A DNA stretch of 64,000 nt, from positions 1-64,000 of the forward strand of contig CAYGTK010000004.1 in the NCBI GenBank assembly GCA_964352775.1. The letters are read 5' to 3'. Below the pieces are notes generated by a model that was given only the letters and a program-made list of their open reading frames with translations, made no database searches and was not told the DNA's origin. Of the stretch, positions 27,971 through 38,900 are shown piece after piece. This stretch comes from CAYGTK01 sp964352775 (lineage in GTDB: Bacteria; Bacteroidota; Bacteroidia; Chitinophagales; CAIOSU01). Both the position numbers and the translations under genes were made by a program. Positions within the stretch are counted from its first letter, which is position 1; each line of letters begins with the position of its first letter.

Positions 27971-28993
27971 TTATTTGCCCGATAATCGCTGCTGCCAAGC
28001 CCAAGCAGAACGCATCATAGTATCGATGTCGTGATTGGTTTGCCATTTTAACTCGGTACTAGCTTTAGTATTATCAGCATATATAGCTACCACATCACCT
28101 TCCCGGCGGCCGGCCATATCATAAGTCAACTTTTTGCCGCTTACTTTCTCAAAGGCTGCTATTAGCTCTAACACGGTCAATCCATCGCCGGAGCCTAAGT
28201 TATAGGCTTCTGTCTGCTCCGGCTGCTCATCGTTGAAGAGTTTCATTAAGGCCAGTGTGTGTGCGTGGGCAATATCGCTCACGTGGACGTAGTCACGAAT
28301 ACAAGAACCATCACGGGTAGGGTAATCGCTACCATACACTGCCATTTTTTCTCGTTTCCCTATTGCCGTTTGGGTAATAATGGGTACAAGGTTCTCTGGT
28401 TTATCTTCAGCATACTCTCCAATTTCAGCTGTTGGATGTGCTCCAACGGGATTAAAATACCGAAGTAAAGTGAACTTAGCATTTGGTCGAGTGCTAGCCG
28501 AGTCGTGGATGATGCCTTCCCCCATTTGTTTGGTACGTGCGTAAGGAGAGCGTGCTTCATTCCATGGGGTAGACTCAGTTACTGGCAATTGCTCTGCATC
28601 GCCATATACCGAGCAAGAGGAAGAAAAAACAAAAGCATTAATATCATTCTCTTCCGCTACTTGCAACACATTGATAAGCGAGCTAAGATTATTCTGGAAA
28701 TACTTTAGTGGCTCTCTTGCTGATTCGCCCACTAGCTTTAAAGCGGCAAAATGAATTATACCGTCTACTTGCCCCTCTTCTGCCATAACTGACCGTAATG
28801 CCTGTATATCGCATAGGTCGATGGCGTAATTTTTCACTTTTTTGCCTGTAATGGCCTTAATACCATCTAGAGCTCTTTCTGATCCATTAACAAGACTATC
28901 AATGGAGAACACCTCAAAATCGTTTTCTATAAGATCGACCAAAGTGTGTGAGCCAATATAGCCACACCCGCCGGTCACCAACACTTTAGGCAT
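27971..28993 (-). CDS. galE: UDP-glucose 4-epimerase
   Basis: An extended short-chain dehydrogenase that interconverts UDP-glucose and UDP-galactose (or the N-acetyl forms). The NAD-binding TGGCGYIGSHTLVDL is at the N-terminus. The catalytic motif SSSCSVYG and the YARTK Tyr/Lys pair are present, and the family-typical LRYFNPVGAHP and RDGSCIRDYVHVSDIA follow. The length of 340 is standard. It overlaps the preceding epimerase/dehydratase gene by 8 nt, so the two are translationally coupled in the cluster rfbA, SDR, galE. Confidence 0.95.
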   Translation of the reverse strand: MPKVLVTGGCGYIGSHTLVDLIENDFEVFSIDSLVNGSERALDGIKAITGKKVKNYAIDLCDIQALRSVMAEEGQVDGIIHFAALKLVGESAREPLKYFQNNLSSLINVLQVAEENDINAFVFSSSCSVYGDAEQLPVTESTPWNEARSPYARTKQMGEGIIHDSASTRPNAKFTLLRYFNPVGAHPTAEIGEYAEDKPENLVPIITQTAIGKREKMAVYGSDYPTRDGSCIRDYVHVSDIAHAHTLALMKLFNDEQPEQTEAYNLGSGDGLTVLELIAAFEKVSGKKLTYDMAGRREGDVVAIYADNTKASTELKWQTNHDIDTMMRSAWAWQQRLSGK

Positions 28994-29936
28994 AAGAAAA
29001 GGTCTCTTTAAACCACTCCGAACCCATTACATCGCGAATACCTTTTTCTAAAGGAATGATCTCTTCTGTCAAAAGGTCTTTCATCTTCGTAATATCTGGA
29101 ACACGACGCATCATATCTCCCTCCGCCAAAGGTGGAAGGTGAATGATCTTAGAGTTAGAACCTGTTACATCTATAATAAGCTGCGCTAGGTCTACTATCG
29201 GAATTTCAACATCGCTACCGATGTTTACCGTATCGTTGATGTATTTATCATGATACAAGCAATTAGTCGTAGCAGTAATATTATCATCTACATAACAGAA
29301 TGTTCTGGTTTGCTGTCCATCGCCAAACACGGTAATATCCTCATTATCCATGGCCATCTTAATAAAGCGAGACATTACAAAGTCAGTGCTCTGTTTTGGT
29401 CCATAGGTATTGAAGAAACGATAGATAGTATAATCCAGATCGTACTCTACTTTGTATGAGCGACAGAACGCTTCACCGATGTTTTTCACTACCGCATAAG
29501 GTAGGCGTGAGTTCAATGGCGTAGTGTACTCATTCTGTGGAAGCGTAGTCGGCTCTCCGTAGACTTCTGATGAAGAAGCAAAGAAAACACGTTTTACACC
29601 TGTGTTCTTACACAATTTTAAAACATTGTCGATACCAGCAATATCGTTTAATACCATTACTGGATTCTCAAGTGTGCGTTGCACACCTACTACTGCAGCA
29701 TAATGAAATACATAGTCGAAAGAATATGACACCATTACTGGCGAAATATCATTCACATCGTTCACATCACATTTGATGAACTTCCAGTTCTTTTTATCTG
29801 GACCTGGTAAGCGAGATTTCTTTCCTGTTAAGAAGTTATCTACTATCACCACAAAGTTCTCCGGGTCTTCTATCAATTTATCTGCCAAACAGCTGGCTAT
29901 AAATCCAGCTCCGCCTGTTACTAGTATCTTTCTCAT
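28986..29936 (-). CDS. NAD-dependent epimerase/dehydratase of nucleotide sugars
   Basis: An extended SDR enzyme of 316 residues with Rossmann motif TGGAGFIASCLADKL, SSSEVYG, catalytic YAVVK and the RFFNTYGPKQ motif. These last two resemble UDP-glucuronate decarboxylases and dTDP-glucose dehydratases. The exact reaction is not certain; UDP-xylose synthase-like or a 4,6-dehydratase are the main options. It lies between rfbA (1-nt gap) and galE (8-nt overlap), so it very likely acts on a nucleotide sugar for surface glycans or lipopolysaccharide. Confidence 0.85.
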   Translation of the reverse strand: MRKILVTGGAGFIASCLADKLIEDPENFVVIVDNFLTGKKSRLPGPDKKNWKFIKCDVNDVNDISPVMVSYSFDYVFHYAAVVGVQRTLENPVMVLNDIAGIDNVLKLCKNTGVKRVFFASSSEVYGEPTTLPQNEYTTPLNSRLPYAVVKNIGEAFCRSYKVEYDLDYTIYRFFNTYGPKQSTDFVMSRFIKMAMDNEDITVFGDGQQTRTFCYVDDNITATTNCLYHDKYINDTVNIGSDVEIPIVDLAQLIIDVTGSNSKIIHLPPLAEGDMMRRVPDITKMKDLLTEEIIPLEKGIRDVMGSEWFKETFSYA

Positions 29937-29937
29937 G

Positions 29938-30804
29938 TTAGTCGTTGTTTACCAAGTTGAGCAGGTATTGTCCGTAGCCGCTTTTCAGCAAGCCATTGGC
30001 CAATTCTACCAACTGTTCTTTATTTATGAAGCCCATGTTAAAGGCTACTTCTTCAATACATCCCACCTTAAGGCCTTGGCGTTGTTCTATCACCTGAACG
30101 AACTGACTAGCCTGCATTAGTGAATCAAAAGTTCCAGTATCTAACCAAGCGGTGCCTCTGTCTAATATAGCCACTTTCAAATTGCCTCTACGCAGGTACT
30201 CCTTATTCACATCGGTTATCTCATACTCTCCACGTGGACTTGGCTCCAGCTCTTTAGCTATTTGCACTACGTCATTATCGTAAAAGTACAATCCCGGTAC
30301 TGCGTAATTTGATTTGGGTTTGGTCGGCTTTTCTTCAATAGATACCGCTACATTATTTTCGTCAAACTCTACCACTCCATATCGCTCAGGGTCAGATACA
30401 TGGTAGGCATATATTACACCCCCATCAGGGTCGTTATGCTCTACCAAAGTTTTACCTAGGCCCGTGCCGTAAAAGATGTTATCCCCCAGTACTAATGCCA
30501 CCTTATCATCGCCAATGAACTCTTCACCAATAACAAAGGCTTGTGCTAGGCCATTGGGCACTTCTTGCACTGCATAAGTGAATTCGCAGCCTAAGCTTTT
30601 ACCGTCGCCTAATAAGCGCTCAAAGTTAGGTAGGTCTATCGGGGTAGATATGATCAATATTTCACGAATGCCTGCCATCATTAAAACTGATAGCGGATAA
30701 TAGATCATCGGCTTATCGTAAATAGGCATGCTTTGCTTACTGATAGCAAAGGTTATCGGGTGTAGACGAGTGCCGGAACCTCCAGCTAGTATTATTCCTT
30801 TCAA
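29938..30804 (-). CDS. rfbA: Glucose-1-phosphate thymidylyltransferase
   Basis: Makes dTDP-glucose from dTTP and glucose 1-phosphate, the first step to dTDP-rhamnose and related sugars. The 288 residues carry the nucleotide loop LAGGSGTRLHP, YDKPMIYYPLSVLMMAGI, LGDNIFYGTG and the EEKPTKPKSNYAVPGLYFYD block typical of RmlA. Canonical rmlB, rmlC and rmlD are not in this window. The cluster therefore either uses the SDR next door as its dehydratase or relies on genes elsewhere. It is the first gene of its three-gene unit. Confidence 0.95.
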   Translation of the reverse strand: MKGIILAGGSGTRLHPITFAISKQSMPIYDKPMIYYPLSVLMMAGIREILIISTPIDLPNFERLLGDGKSLGCEFTYAVQEVPNGLAQAFVIGEEFIGDDKVALVLGDNIFYGTGLGKTLVEHNDPDGGVIYAYHVSDPERYGVVEFDENNVAVSIEEKPTKPKSNYAVPGLYFYDNDVVQIAKELEPSPRGEYEITDVNKEYLRRGNLKVAILDRGTAWLDTGTFDSLMQASQFVQVIEQRQGLKVGCIEEVAFNMGFINKEQLVELANGLLKSGYGQYLLNLVNND

Positions 30805-30897
30805 ACTGACAATTAGTTGATAATGGGCGGTAAAATTACGGGAACTCTACGGCACTGCGAAATGCTTGGCAATAAAGCTGTTATAAGGCTTTGTTAA

Positions 30898-32619
30898 CTA
30901 CACTTGACCAGCAAGTGTTTCACTTACGTTCATCAAGTGGTCACCTATTTTTTCTGAGCGATTCACATAGTCAAGGTAAATAACCCCTGCTTGCGGCTTA
31001 TAGATGTTTTTTTCTAGTCGCTCGTAATGGTTTTTAACCAATTGCTTCCGCTTTTTATTGATCTCTTTCTCTAGCGCATAGGCGGCTTTAAGCTCCTCCT
31101 CGTTTACCACACCTGTGTTCAAATGACCTCGAACTAACTGCACTGCTTGATAAGTGAGGTCGTGTAGCTCTCTGAACTCTTCAATAGCGTCTACTGGCAG
31201 GGTGATCTTCAGCTTACTCATCCGCTGGTAATTACGTGCCATCTGGTAGTATATGTCCGCTATCCGCTCAAATTCATTGGCTATAGAGATCATACCCCTT
31301 ATGCGCTCAATAGAGGCTGCGCTTAGATCCGACTCTGCCACTTTTGATAGGTATTCTACCAATTGTACTTCTATCGTATCAGTCAGCTCTTCTCGTTCCT
31401 TTATCTTGCTAATCAGCATTTCAGGTTTCTTCGGCTTATCAAAAATGAGTGCGGCGAAGGTGAAACTCATCTTTTCAATGATCTTAGCGAACGATTGCAA
31501 TTCTTTCAATGCTTCTCCAATGGATAATTCTGGAGTGGAGAGTACACCTCCTCTAATGAACATAAGAGTAGATTCCTCATCACCATCTCCTTTTGACGGC
31601 ACCATCTGTATTACTATTCGCTCAATGTATGGTACAAAGCCAAATAAGAGGACCACGTTCAACACATTGAACATCGTATGGAAAATAGACAGTTTTATCG
31701 TATCGTCTACACTAGCTACATCACCTGTTTTTTTAACTGTTGCAGAAACTAGCCCTTCAAAAAATTCACTGAAGTTTTCGGCCAAGTAATTCACCCCATC
31801 TAAAAACCAACCCATGAACAAAAGCATCCAGATAACACCCACTACATTAAAAATGAGGTGGAATCGTGCTGATCGCTTGGCATGAACATTTCCTATAGAG
31901 GCTGCAATATTTGCAGTAATTGTAGTTCCAATATTCTCCCCCAATACCATGGCCGCTCCAATATTAAGGTCTATCAACCCATTGGCCATCATCACCAAAG
32001 TAACTGCCATGGTTGCACTAGATGATTGGATAACAATGGTAAGCAAGGTGCCTATTATTACGAAAAGAAGGGTGGAGAAAAAGCCTTTATCAGTAAGCGG
32101 GGCTACAAAGTTCAGTAACTCTGGGTTATTCTGTACATCAGGAACCGACTCTTTTAGAAAATCTAAACCAATAAAAAGGATACCAAAGCCGATAACGAAC
32201 TCCGCTATGTGCCGCATACGCTCGCGACTAGAGAACAGAAACCCAAAAAACAATCCGATAAGTATTTTGGCTACTATGGTTATTTTGAACTTAAAGCCGA
32301 TGAGCGATAGTATCCAAGCCGTAATAGTAGTCCCAATGTTGGCCCCCATGATAACCCCCATGGACTGAGTAAGGGTTAATAAACCTGCATTTACAAAACT
32401 AACCACCATTACTGTAGTGGCCGATGATGATTGAATAACTGCTGTGGTAAGAAAACCTGTAAAAATACCGCTGACCCTATTTGAGGTCATGCCTGCAAGT
32501 ATTTTACGTAGTTGATCGCCTGCTACTTTTTGTAGCCCCTCGCTCATCATCTTCATTCCGAAAATGAAGATGCCTAGCGAGCCAAGTAGTTGTAGAAAAT
32601 CAATTATGGAATAGTCCAT
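30898..32619 (-). CDS. Na+/phosphate cotransporter (NptA/YjbB type) with PhoU-like tail
   Basis: A sodium-dependent phosphate transporter of the inner membrane. The two inverted halves each carry the QSSSATT/QSSSATM motif (TAVIQSSSATTVMVVSF and IVIQSSSATMAVTLVMM) and NIGTTITA blocks. The C-terminal 200 residues (about 360-573) are helical and resemble PhoU, the regulatory phosphate-signalling fold often fused to this family. The length of 573 fits. A -7 box lies 22 nt upstream. It stands as a single gene. Confidence 0.92.
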   Translation of the reverse strand: MDYSIIDFLQLLGSLGIFIFGMKMMSEGLQKVAGDQLRKILAGMTSNRVSGIFTGFLTTAVIQSSSATTVMVVSFVNAGLLTLTQSMGVIMGANIGTTITAWILSLIGFKFKITIVAKILIGLFFGFLFSSRERMRHIAEFVIGFGILFIGLDFLKESVPDVQNNPELLNFVAPLTDKGFFSTLLFVIIGTLLTIVIQSSSATMAVTLVMMANGLIDLNIGAAMVLGENIGTTITANIAASIGNVHAKRSARFHLIFNVVGVIWMLLFMGWFLDGVNYLAENFSEFFEGLVSATVKKTGDVASVDDTIKLSIFHTMFNVLNVVLLFGFVPYIERIVIQMVPSKGDGDEESTLMFIRGGVLSTPELSIGEALKELQSFAKIIEKMSFTFAALIFDKPKKPEMLISKIKEREELTDTIEVQLVEYLSKVAESDLSAASIERIRGMISIANEFERIADIYYQMARNYQRMSKLKITLPVDAIEEFRELHDLTYQAVQLVRGHLNTGVVNEEELKAAYALEKEINKKRKQLVKNHYERLEKNIYKPQAGVIYLDYVNRSEKIGDHLMNVSETLAGQV

Positions 32620-32641
32620 ATGGGTTAGCGCTAATGCTGCG

Positions 32642-32649
32642 CAAATTTA
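32642..32649 (-). promoter_or_regulatory. -7 box TAAATTTG for the Na/phosphate cotransporter gene
   Basis: An exact TAnnTTTG match on the minus strand, 22 nt before the start codon at 32619. I see no TTTG at the -33 distance. Confidence 0.5.
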
Positions 32650-32677
32650 GGATAACCGAAGGGTCGCCGACCTAAGC

Positions 32678-35053
32678 CTATGTTAAGTTATTGTTAACGG
32701 CTGCTGCTTTTACCTTCAAATGGGCCTTTGCGCTCGCTTTTATTACCTCTTTATCCCAAAGCATAGGGATGGTCTCTCCGTTTAGCCACTTTTTAAATAG
32801 GTCGCTATAATGGGGGCTAGCCACATTACCTGATTGCCCTGGAGGCATAATGCATTCACTTTTTTGCCATTTTGCAGGAGTAAGTATCTGCCGGTATGAT
32901 GCTGCTACTAATTGGTAACCCATTCTATTATTGGCCGTTGTAGCGGTTTGGCATACTGTATCCGTATTTCCACCAATAGGAAATGGGCCGAGGTTAAATA
33001 TTTTATCCATTGGCGCTTGCACACTTAATGGGTGACTTAATTGCACTTGATGCAGCCTGCCATAAGTCCATTTTTCAGGATCTTTTCCAAAGTGCTTTTC
33101 CAAGTATTCTTTGGTCAATTCTAGTGACCGCAACACCCATTTTTCTTTACCGCCATATTGCTCTACCCACTTGCTCTTCTCAGGGTCTTTAAGCATCCTG
33201 ATGATATTATAGGTGTCGTGCCCATAAAATTCATTGTGAGTAAGAATTATTGGAGTAAGGCTTTCACCCATTACTTCCTTGGCTAATTCTTCGCCTAGCC
33301 CTTCAGTAACTATCTCTTTGAACAGATAATAACGAAGTACCTCGTATACCGTGGATGCTGTACTGTAGGTCTTTAAGTTCCCCTTCCAAGGTTTGAATTT
33401 GTCGGTTAAGGGCAAGTACTCTTCAGGTATTTCTATCGACTTCAGTTCTCTAACCAATACCAAGGCTGGTGGGCAATGCACATCTATCTGCCAAGCCTTC
33501 ATATCTCGTTTACGAATGGGTTCGGTCACATCAGCAAAAAGCTGCTCTACCCGCTTAGCTCGGTAACCATTCATCCAGCTATCGCCCAAGTAATGGGGAT
33601 AATTCTCATCCACTACTTTATGGTTACAGCTAATGATATAACCTCGTTCAGGGTTAAGCGTGTGTGGCATTTCATTAAAGGGCACAAAATCGCTCCATTC
33701 GCCTTCACCACTTGCTCCGTCTTGAGGTAACCGCCCTTCTCCTTTCTGGCGTTTAGGTACTTTACCACTTACCCAATAGCCGATATTCTTTTTATCAGCA
33801 TACATAATGTTCAATCCAGGGGCATCTATCTTCTTTACTCCATCCACGAAATCATTCCATCCTTTCGCTTCATTTATCTCATACCAAGCTTGCAGTATGT
33901 TCAAGTCCTGAAAACACATCGACCGAAGGGCCAATTTCTTCTCAGGTTTGCCTAGTATATCAGAAATAATAGGGCCATTATGCGTTTCCACTACTTCTTC
34001 TAAATGAGGCTTGGCGTCTTTTACCTTTATCTCTTCCTGGTGAATTTGGGCTGCTTTTGTTTCTCCTTTATAACTGTAATCTGTTTTAGAAGAGAAGGTC
34101 TCTATTACCACATCCTGAATATCAGTGAACGAGAGGGTGATGCCCCAACCTATCTTCTGATTATGCCCAATAAGTACCAACGGTAAACCAGGAACGGAAG
34201 TGCCCGTTACCTCTAACCCACCGCCACTTAGGTGATTCATGTACCACACAGCAGGGAGTGATAAGGATAGATGTGGGTCGTTGCACAGAATAGGGTCGCC
34301 GCTAGATGTATGCTCACCACTTACCGCCCAAGCATTACTACCACTAATGGTTTTTAGGTAGGGACCATTAATTGCGCCCAAACGACCATCGTCGGCCAAT
34401 TCAAAGCACTCACCGCTTTTTTGTAGACCTACAGGGTTATTGGGATCGTAGTGAATGTCTAGCTCGGCGGCCATTTCGGGGCCTACTTTTTCTATTAAAG
34501 TTGCTCGGGTTATCTCGCTTAGCCAGGCATAAGACATCTGGAAAGCCATCAGCCTAGCAATAGACAACACATCCGACACGTCCCACTTTCTAGGTTCAAA
34601 TTTCAGCAATCGGAATTCAACAGGTAATGCTCGCTGTTGATCAATAGCAGCGTTTACACCTTCTACATAGCGTTCTAGTAAGCCTAGTAATTCGTCTGTT
34701 AAAGTAGCTTTATCGGCCTTTGCCATTCGGTGGAAGCCGAAAGTTCGGCTGGCTCTATCGGTGTCCAATGCTCCTTGTCCTACTACTTCCGATAGTTCTC
34801 CTTTTGCCACCCTTCGGGTCAGCTCCATTTGAAAGAGACGGTCTTGTCCGTGACAGTAGCCTTGTAAAAAGCTAAGATCACCTTTACTTTTTGCGTAAAT
34901 GTGCGGCACACCCCACTTATCGCGGTAGATGTCGCCATTGGCAGAAAGCCCATCTAGCTTAACCCGACCCGATACTTTTGGCAGACTCTTTTTCGCTAAG
35001 TAGTTTACATACCAGCGAAGGGGTGGGGTAATTAGCTTTTGAATAAAAGACAT
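32678..35053 (-). CDS. Penicillin acylase-family Ntn hydrolase
   Basis: An N-terminal-nucleophile hydrolase that normally splits itself into alpha and beta chains. The substrates of this broad family include beta-lactam side chains and acyl-homoserine lactones. The 791 residues are typical. The autoprocessing site is in TISGSNAWAVSG, where Ser239 (followed by Asn) would become the new N-terminus; GDPILCNDPHL follows as expected. The N-terminus has basic and aromatic residues but no clear cleavable signal peptide, unlike classic periplasmic acylases. A perfect 8-bp inverted repeat lies just upstream. The substrate is unknown. Confidence 0.9.
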   Translation of the reverse strand: MSFIQKLITPPLRWYVNYLAKKSLPKVSGRVKLDGLSANGDIYRDKWGVPHIYAKSKGDLSFLQGYCHGQDRLFQMELTRRVAKGELSEVVGQGALDTDRASRTFGFHRMAKADKATLTDELLGLLERYVEGVNAAIDQQRALPVEFRLLKFEPRKWDVSDVLSIARLMAFQMSYAWLSEITRATLIEKVGPEMAAELDIHYDPNNPVGLQKSGECFELADDGRLGAINGPYLKTISGSNAWAVSGEHTSSGDPILCNDPHLSLSLPAVWYMNHLSGGGLEVTGTSVPGLPLVLIGHNQKIGWGITLSFTDIQDVVIETFSSKTDYSYKGETKAAQIHQEEIKVKDAKPHLEEVVETHNGPIISDILGKPEKKLALRSMCFQDLNILQAWYEINEAKGWNDFVDGVKKIDAPGLNIMYADKKNIGYWVSGKVPKRQKGEGRLPQDGASGEGEWSDFVPFNEMPHTLNPERGYIISCNHKVVDENYPHYLGDSWMNGYRAKRVEQLFADVTEPIRKRDMKAWQIDVHCPPALVLVRELKSIEIPEEYLPLTDKFKPWKGNLKTYSTASTVYEVLRYYLFKEIVTEGLGEELAKEVMGESLTPIILTHNEFYGHDTYNIIRMLKDPEKSKWVEQYGGKEKWVLRSLELTKEYLEKHFGKDPEKWTYGRLHQVQLSHPLSVQAPMDKIFNLGPFPIGGNTDTVCQTATTANNRMGYQLVAASYRQILTPAKWQKSECIMPPGQSGNVASPHYSDLFKKWLNGETIPMLWDKEVIKASAKAHLKVKAAAVNNNLT

Positions 35054-35060
35054 TGGCGTG

Positions 35061-35081
35061 CTTTAAGGTTAGCCCTTAAAG
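35061..35081 (-). promoter_or_regulatory. 8-bp perfect inverted repeat upstream of the acylase gene
   Basis: CTTTAAGG and CCTTAAAG are separated by 5 nt and lie 8-28 nt before the acylase start. The right arm overlaps a -7-like box (TAACTTTA on the minus strand, 35077-35084). No T-run follows, so it looks more like an operator or a leader hairpin than a terminator. Confidence 0.45.
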
Positions 35082-35095
35082 TTATAGATCCCTTG

Positions 35096-35854
35096 CTAAT
35101 TGTTCAGGTTCCAGTTATACGATAGGTGCTTCACTTTCGCCTTTTCGGAAACAGGTTTGTCAGCATATTGATTAATGTATGCTATCAGCGAGCCATTCTT
35201 GGTAAAATCACCCTTAAACCAACTGAATATTTTAGATAACTGCACTTTGTCTTCTGCCAATATGTTTTTAGTCGGGTCATTAACAAAGCTTTTAGCTTGA
35301 GCTGTTAATTGCTGCTCTAACTTCTCTGCCGTGAAGGCCTCATTCAATAAGTTCGGACAAGAAACCGACGCACACACAATAGCGAAATGGATCCGTGGCT
35401 CATCAAACTTCTTTCTTAAGATCTTATGTTCTATTTCATCCAAGTTCATTTCCACGCCACCAATTTTGAAAAATTTGATGTGCCAAGGGGTGTTCACCAA
35501 AGGGATGTGAAGTTTCTTTATATCAGTTATACTCTCTAAAGGGTAATGGCGCAGTATCAACTCTACTGTAAAAGCATTGTAAGCATTTATCCAGTAAGCC
35601 AAGCGTTCTTCTTCTGTCCATTTTTCAGGATGGGGGTGGTTGTTGCTTAATAAGTCTAAGTAACCTTTCAGCGTTGCCCTATCTTCCATAAAACCATCAT
35701 AATTCACCTTTCCATCAGCTGATACATGCTCCACTAAAAGGGCATTCCATTTTTCATGCGAAATGGCCTTTTCAGCATATTGCGGTTGGGCAGAAGAACA
35801 TCCTGAGCTGATCAATAAAACGATGAGAAAAAGGAATTTTATCATTGAATTCAT
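35096..35854 (-). CDS. DUF547-family lipoprotein
   Basis: A 252-residue protein with a lipoprotein signal peptide ending in LISSGC, so it is probably anchored to a membrane through the Cys. The body is a DUF547 domain: motifs LAYWINAYNAFTVELILRHYP, MNLDEIEHKILR, RIHFAIVCASVSCPNL and KIFSWFKGDF. DUF547 has a transglutaminase/papain-like fold in predictions, and the Cys in CASVSCP is a candidate nucleophile, but no activity is established. It precedes the acylase gene on the same strand with a 42-nt gap. Confidence 0.88.
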   Translation of the reverse strand: MNSMIKFLFLIVLLISSGCSSAQPQYAEKAISHEKWNALLVEHVSADGKVNYDGFMEDRATLKGYLDLLSNNHPHPEKWTEEERLAYWINAYNAFTVELILRHYPLESITDIKKLHIPLVNTPWHIKFFKIGGVEMNLDEIEHKILRKKFDEPRIHFAIVCASVSCPNLLNEAFTAEKLEQQLTAQAKSFVNDPTKNILAEDKVQLSKIFSWFKGDFTKNGSLIAYINQYADKPVSEKAKVKHLSYNWNLNN

Positions 35855-35988
35855 ACTGTAGTAAAGTTAAGCTGTTCCGAAGTATTACAAGGTCATGGAA
35901 AAGACTTACCAACAACACCGAAAAAATCGGGTCAGAACTTTGATTAGCGGCCATGTATTAGTTATTTTGTGATGTAATTAGCAGCCCC

Positions 35989-38900
35989 ATGAATATCTCT
36001 GCTATTTCTAAACCAACAACCCTATCTAAGCTTTGGCTTCTGGGGCTTTGCTTTGCCCTTTTTCAACTGCCCATTTTTGCCTCGCATTCTGTTGGTGCCG
36101 ACCTTACTTATGCCTGTAATGGTAACGACAATTATACCATTACCATGAACTTCTATCGCGACTGTGATGGTGTTCGTGCCCCTGCCACAGCCCTTATTAA
36201 CCTAAGCTCTGCCTCTTGCGGATGGTCGCAAACATTAACGCTTTTCAAGCAATCATTCTCTGCTGTTCCTGCAATTTGTCCCTCTCAAGCCAATCAAACT
36301 ACCTGTAATGGCGGCACTTTACCAGGTGTGGAACAACATATTTATTCGGGTAACATCACCTTACCTCAATGTCCAGACATTGTAATGAGTTATGATCTCT
36401 GCTGTCGAAATGGAGCTATTACCAACCTTTCCAACCCAGGTAGTCAAGATATGTATGTGGAAGCCGTACTCAACAATACCTTGCCTACTTGCGATAACTC
36501 CCCTGTTTTCACTACCCTGCCCGTTCCATACGTATGCGCTGGACAAACAATTTTTTACAACCATGGCGCCATTGATTTTGATGGCGACCAATTGGTATAC
36601 ACCATGATAAACCCACTAGATGGGCCTGGTTTAGGTATTGGATACACTGGTGGCTTTGGCGTAAACAACCCCATGTCAACTACTGGCGGATTTAATTTCA
36701 GTAGTACTACTGGTCAAATGACTTTTGACGCTAATCCTAATCAAAACGCTGTAATAACGGTTCTTGTTGAAGAATACAGGAACGGTGTGCTAATAGGGTC
36801 AACCATGCGCGATATTCAAGTAGTGGTGCTTGCTTGTAACAATCTACCCCCATCCGTTACGGGTATAAATGGAACCAGCGATTTCTCCATAGATGTTTGT
36901 GTAGGCACGCCTTTATGCTTCGACCTATTTACCAGCGACGCTGATGCCACCGACAATGTTACCATAGGGTGGAATAGTGCTATCGCCGGGGCAACATTTA
37001 CCGATAATGGCGGAAACCGACCGACTGGCACCTTCTGTTGGACTCCTGGTCTTGCGGATGTTGGAGCCAACCTTTTTACGGTTACCGTTCAAGACGATGC
37101 CTGCCCCATATTCGCCAGTCAAGTTCAGGCTTATACAGTCAATGTTATTGGTTCTTCGTTCAATACTACTACCGCTACCACAGATGCAACTTGCCCACAA
37201 GGAACGGATGGAAGTATGCAAGTGAATATAACTGGAGCAATTCCTCCAGTAACTTATTCCTGGAGTACTGGTGACGTTACGCCTAGTGTTCCAACAATTA
37301 GCGCAGGTACGTATAATGTAACCACTACCAACGGTGACGACTGTGCTTTGATAGATACTGTAGTAGTTAGCGCCCCGCCCGACTTTCAGATCAACTTTGT
37401 GGCTACTGATGCGGTATGCAATGGTGATGCTAATGGAACGGTAACTGCTTTCCCAAGTGGAGGAACGGTAGCTGCTGATTACACCTATTTGTGGTCACTT
37501 CCGCCAAGTGCGGGTAATAACACCAACTTTATTGATAGCCTTGGTTCGGGAAGCTACACGCTTACCATTACTGATGATGTGGGATGTACTTACGACTCCG
37601 CTTCTTTTGTTTTCCAACCTGGGCCGATCGTTCTGCAGGTAAGCGCTACTTCTACCAGTAATTATAATGGAGAAGATATTAGCTGCTATGGCGAGAGCGA
37701 TGGAGAAGTAACGGTAACCTCCAACGGTGGTAGTTTGCCATACACCTACTTGTGGTCGAGTAATGCGGCGGGCCAAACCACCCCCGTTATCGCCAACTTA
37801 GCAGAAGGTACTTACGCGGTAACCGTAACCGACGGAAACAGCTGTAACGTTGGCACACAGGTAACCCTAGTTCAACCTGACTCTATAAGCTTAGCTTTAG
37901 ATACCCTTGCAAATGTTAGCTGTTTCGGCTCTAACGACGGACAGGCAGAAGCCCTAGCGGTAGGTGGAACAGGGGCATATACTTACTCTTGGGATGCAGG
38001 CGCTACTGGACAGAACACCGCTACAGCATCTAACTTACCAGCAGGTACTTATTCCGTAACAGTTAGCGATGCTAACGGATGTACTACTAATGGCAATGTT
38101 GCCGTAACTATTACCCAACCCAATGCCCTTACTGTAAGAGTAACCCCTACCACGGATTATGCAGGCTTTAATATTACTTGTAACGGAACGGATGACGGCG
38201 CTGTATTAGCTGATGTAACGGGCGGTGTAGAACCTTATACCTACGCTTGGAACGTACCAGGAAGTACCGCCTTTTTAACAGAGGTATTTGCAGGAACATA
38301 TACCGTAACGGTTACAGACTCTAACGGTTGTATTGCCATTCACGATAGTATATTAACAGAGCCGCCAGCACTTACTTTGAGTGCCGCTATTACCAGCAAC
38401 TATAGTGGAAGTGACATTTCCTGCTATGGCGAAGCAGATGGTGAAGCTACTGCTACACCAGTTGGTGGAGTGACCCCATACCTATATGATTGGAACGACC
38501 CAACAAATCAGAGCACGGCTATAGCTGTTGGGCTTTCTCCTGATATAACTTATGTTGTTATTGTTACCGATGAGAACGAGTGTACGGCTATTGATTCCGT
38601 TACTTTAACAGAGCCTGATTCTGTAATGGCTTTGGCTTCTGTTTTCTCTGATTTTAACGGGGAAGACATCAGTTGTTTCAATGGAACAGATGGCGAAGCT
38701 ACAGTGGCAACAATTGGTGGTACAGGAGCATACACTTACACGTGGGGTGCCAGTGCTGGGAGTCAAAATACGCAAGTGGCTACAAGTTTGTCTATTGGGG
38801 TTTATCAAGTTACCGTCTCGGATGCTAATGGATGTATAGACACCTCGTTTACCACATTAACCCAACCTGACAGCATTACTATTACCACCCAGTTGGTTAA

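Noticed and set aside
31253..31789. A 178-codon plus-strand frame inside the Na/phosphate cotransporter gene
   Set aside because: The minus-strand gene has full family motifs throughout this stretch; the plus frame has none.
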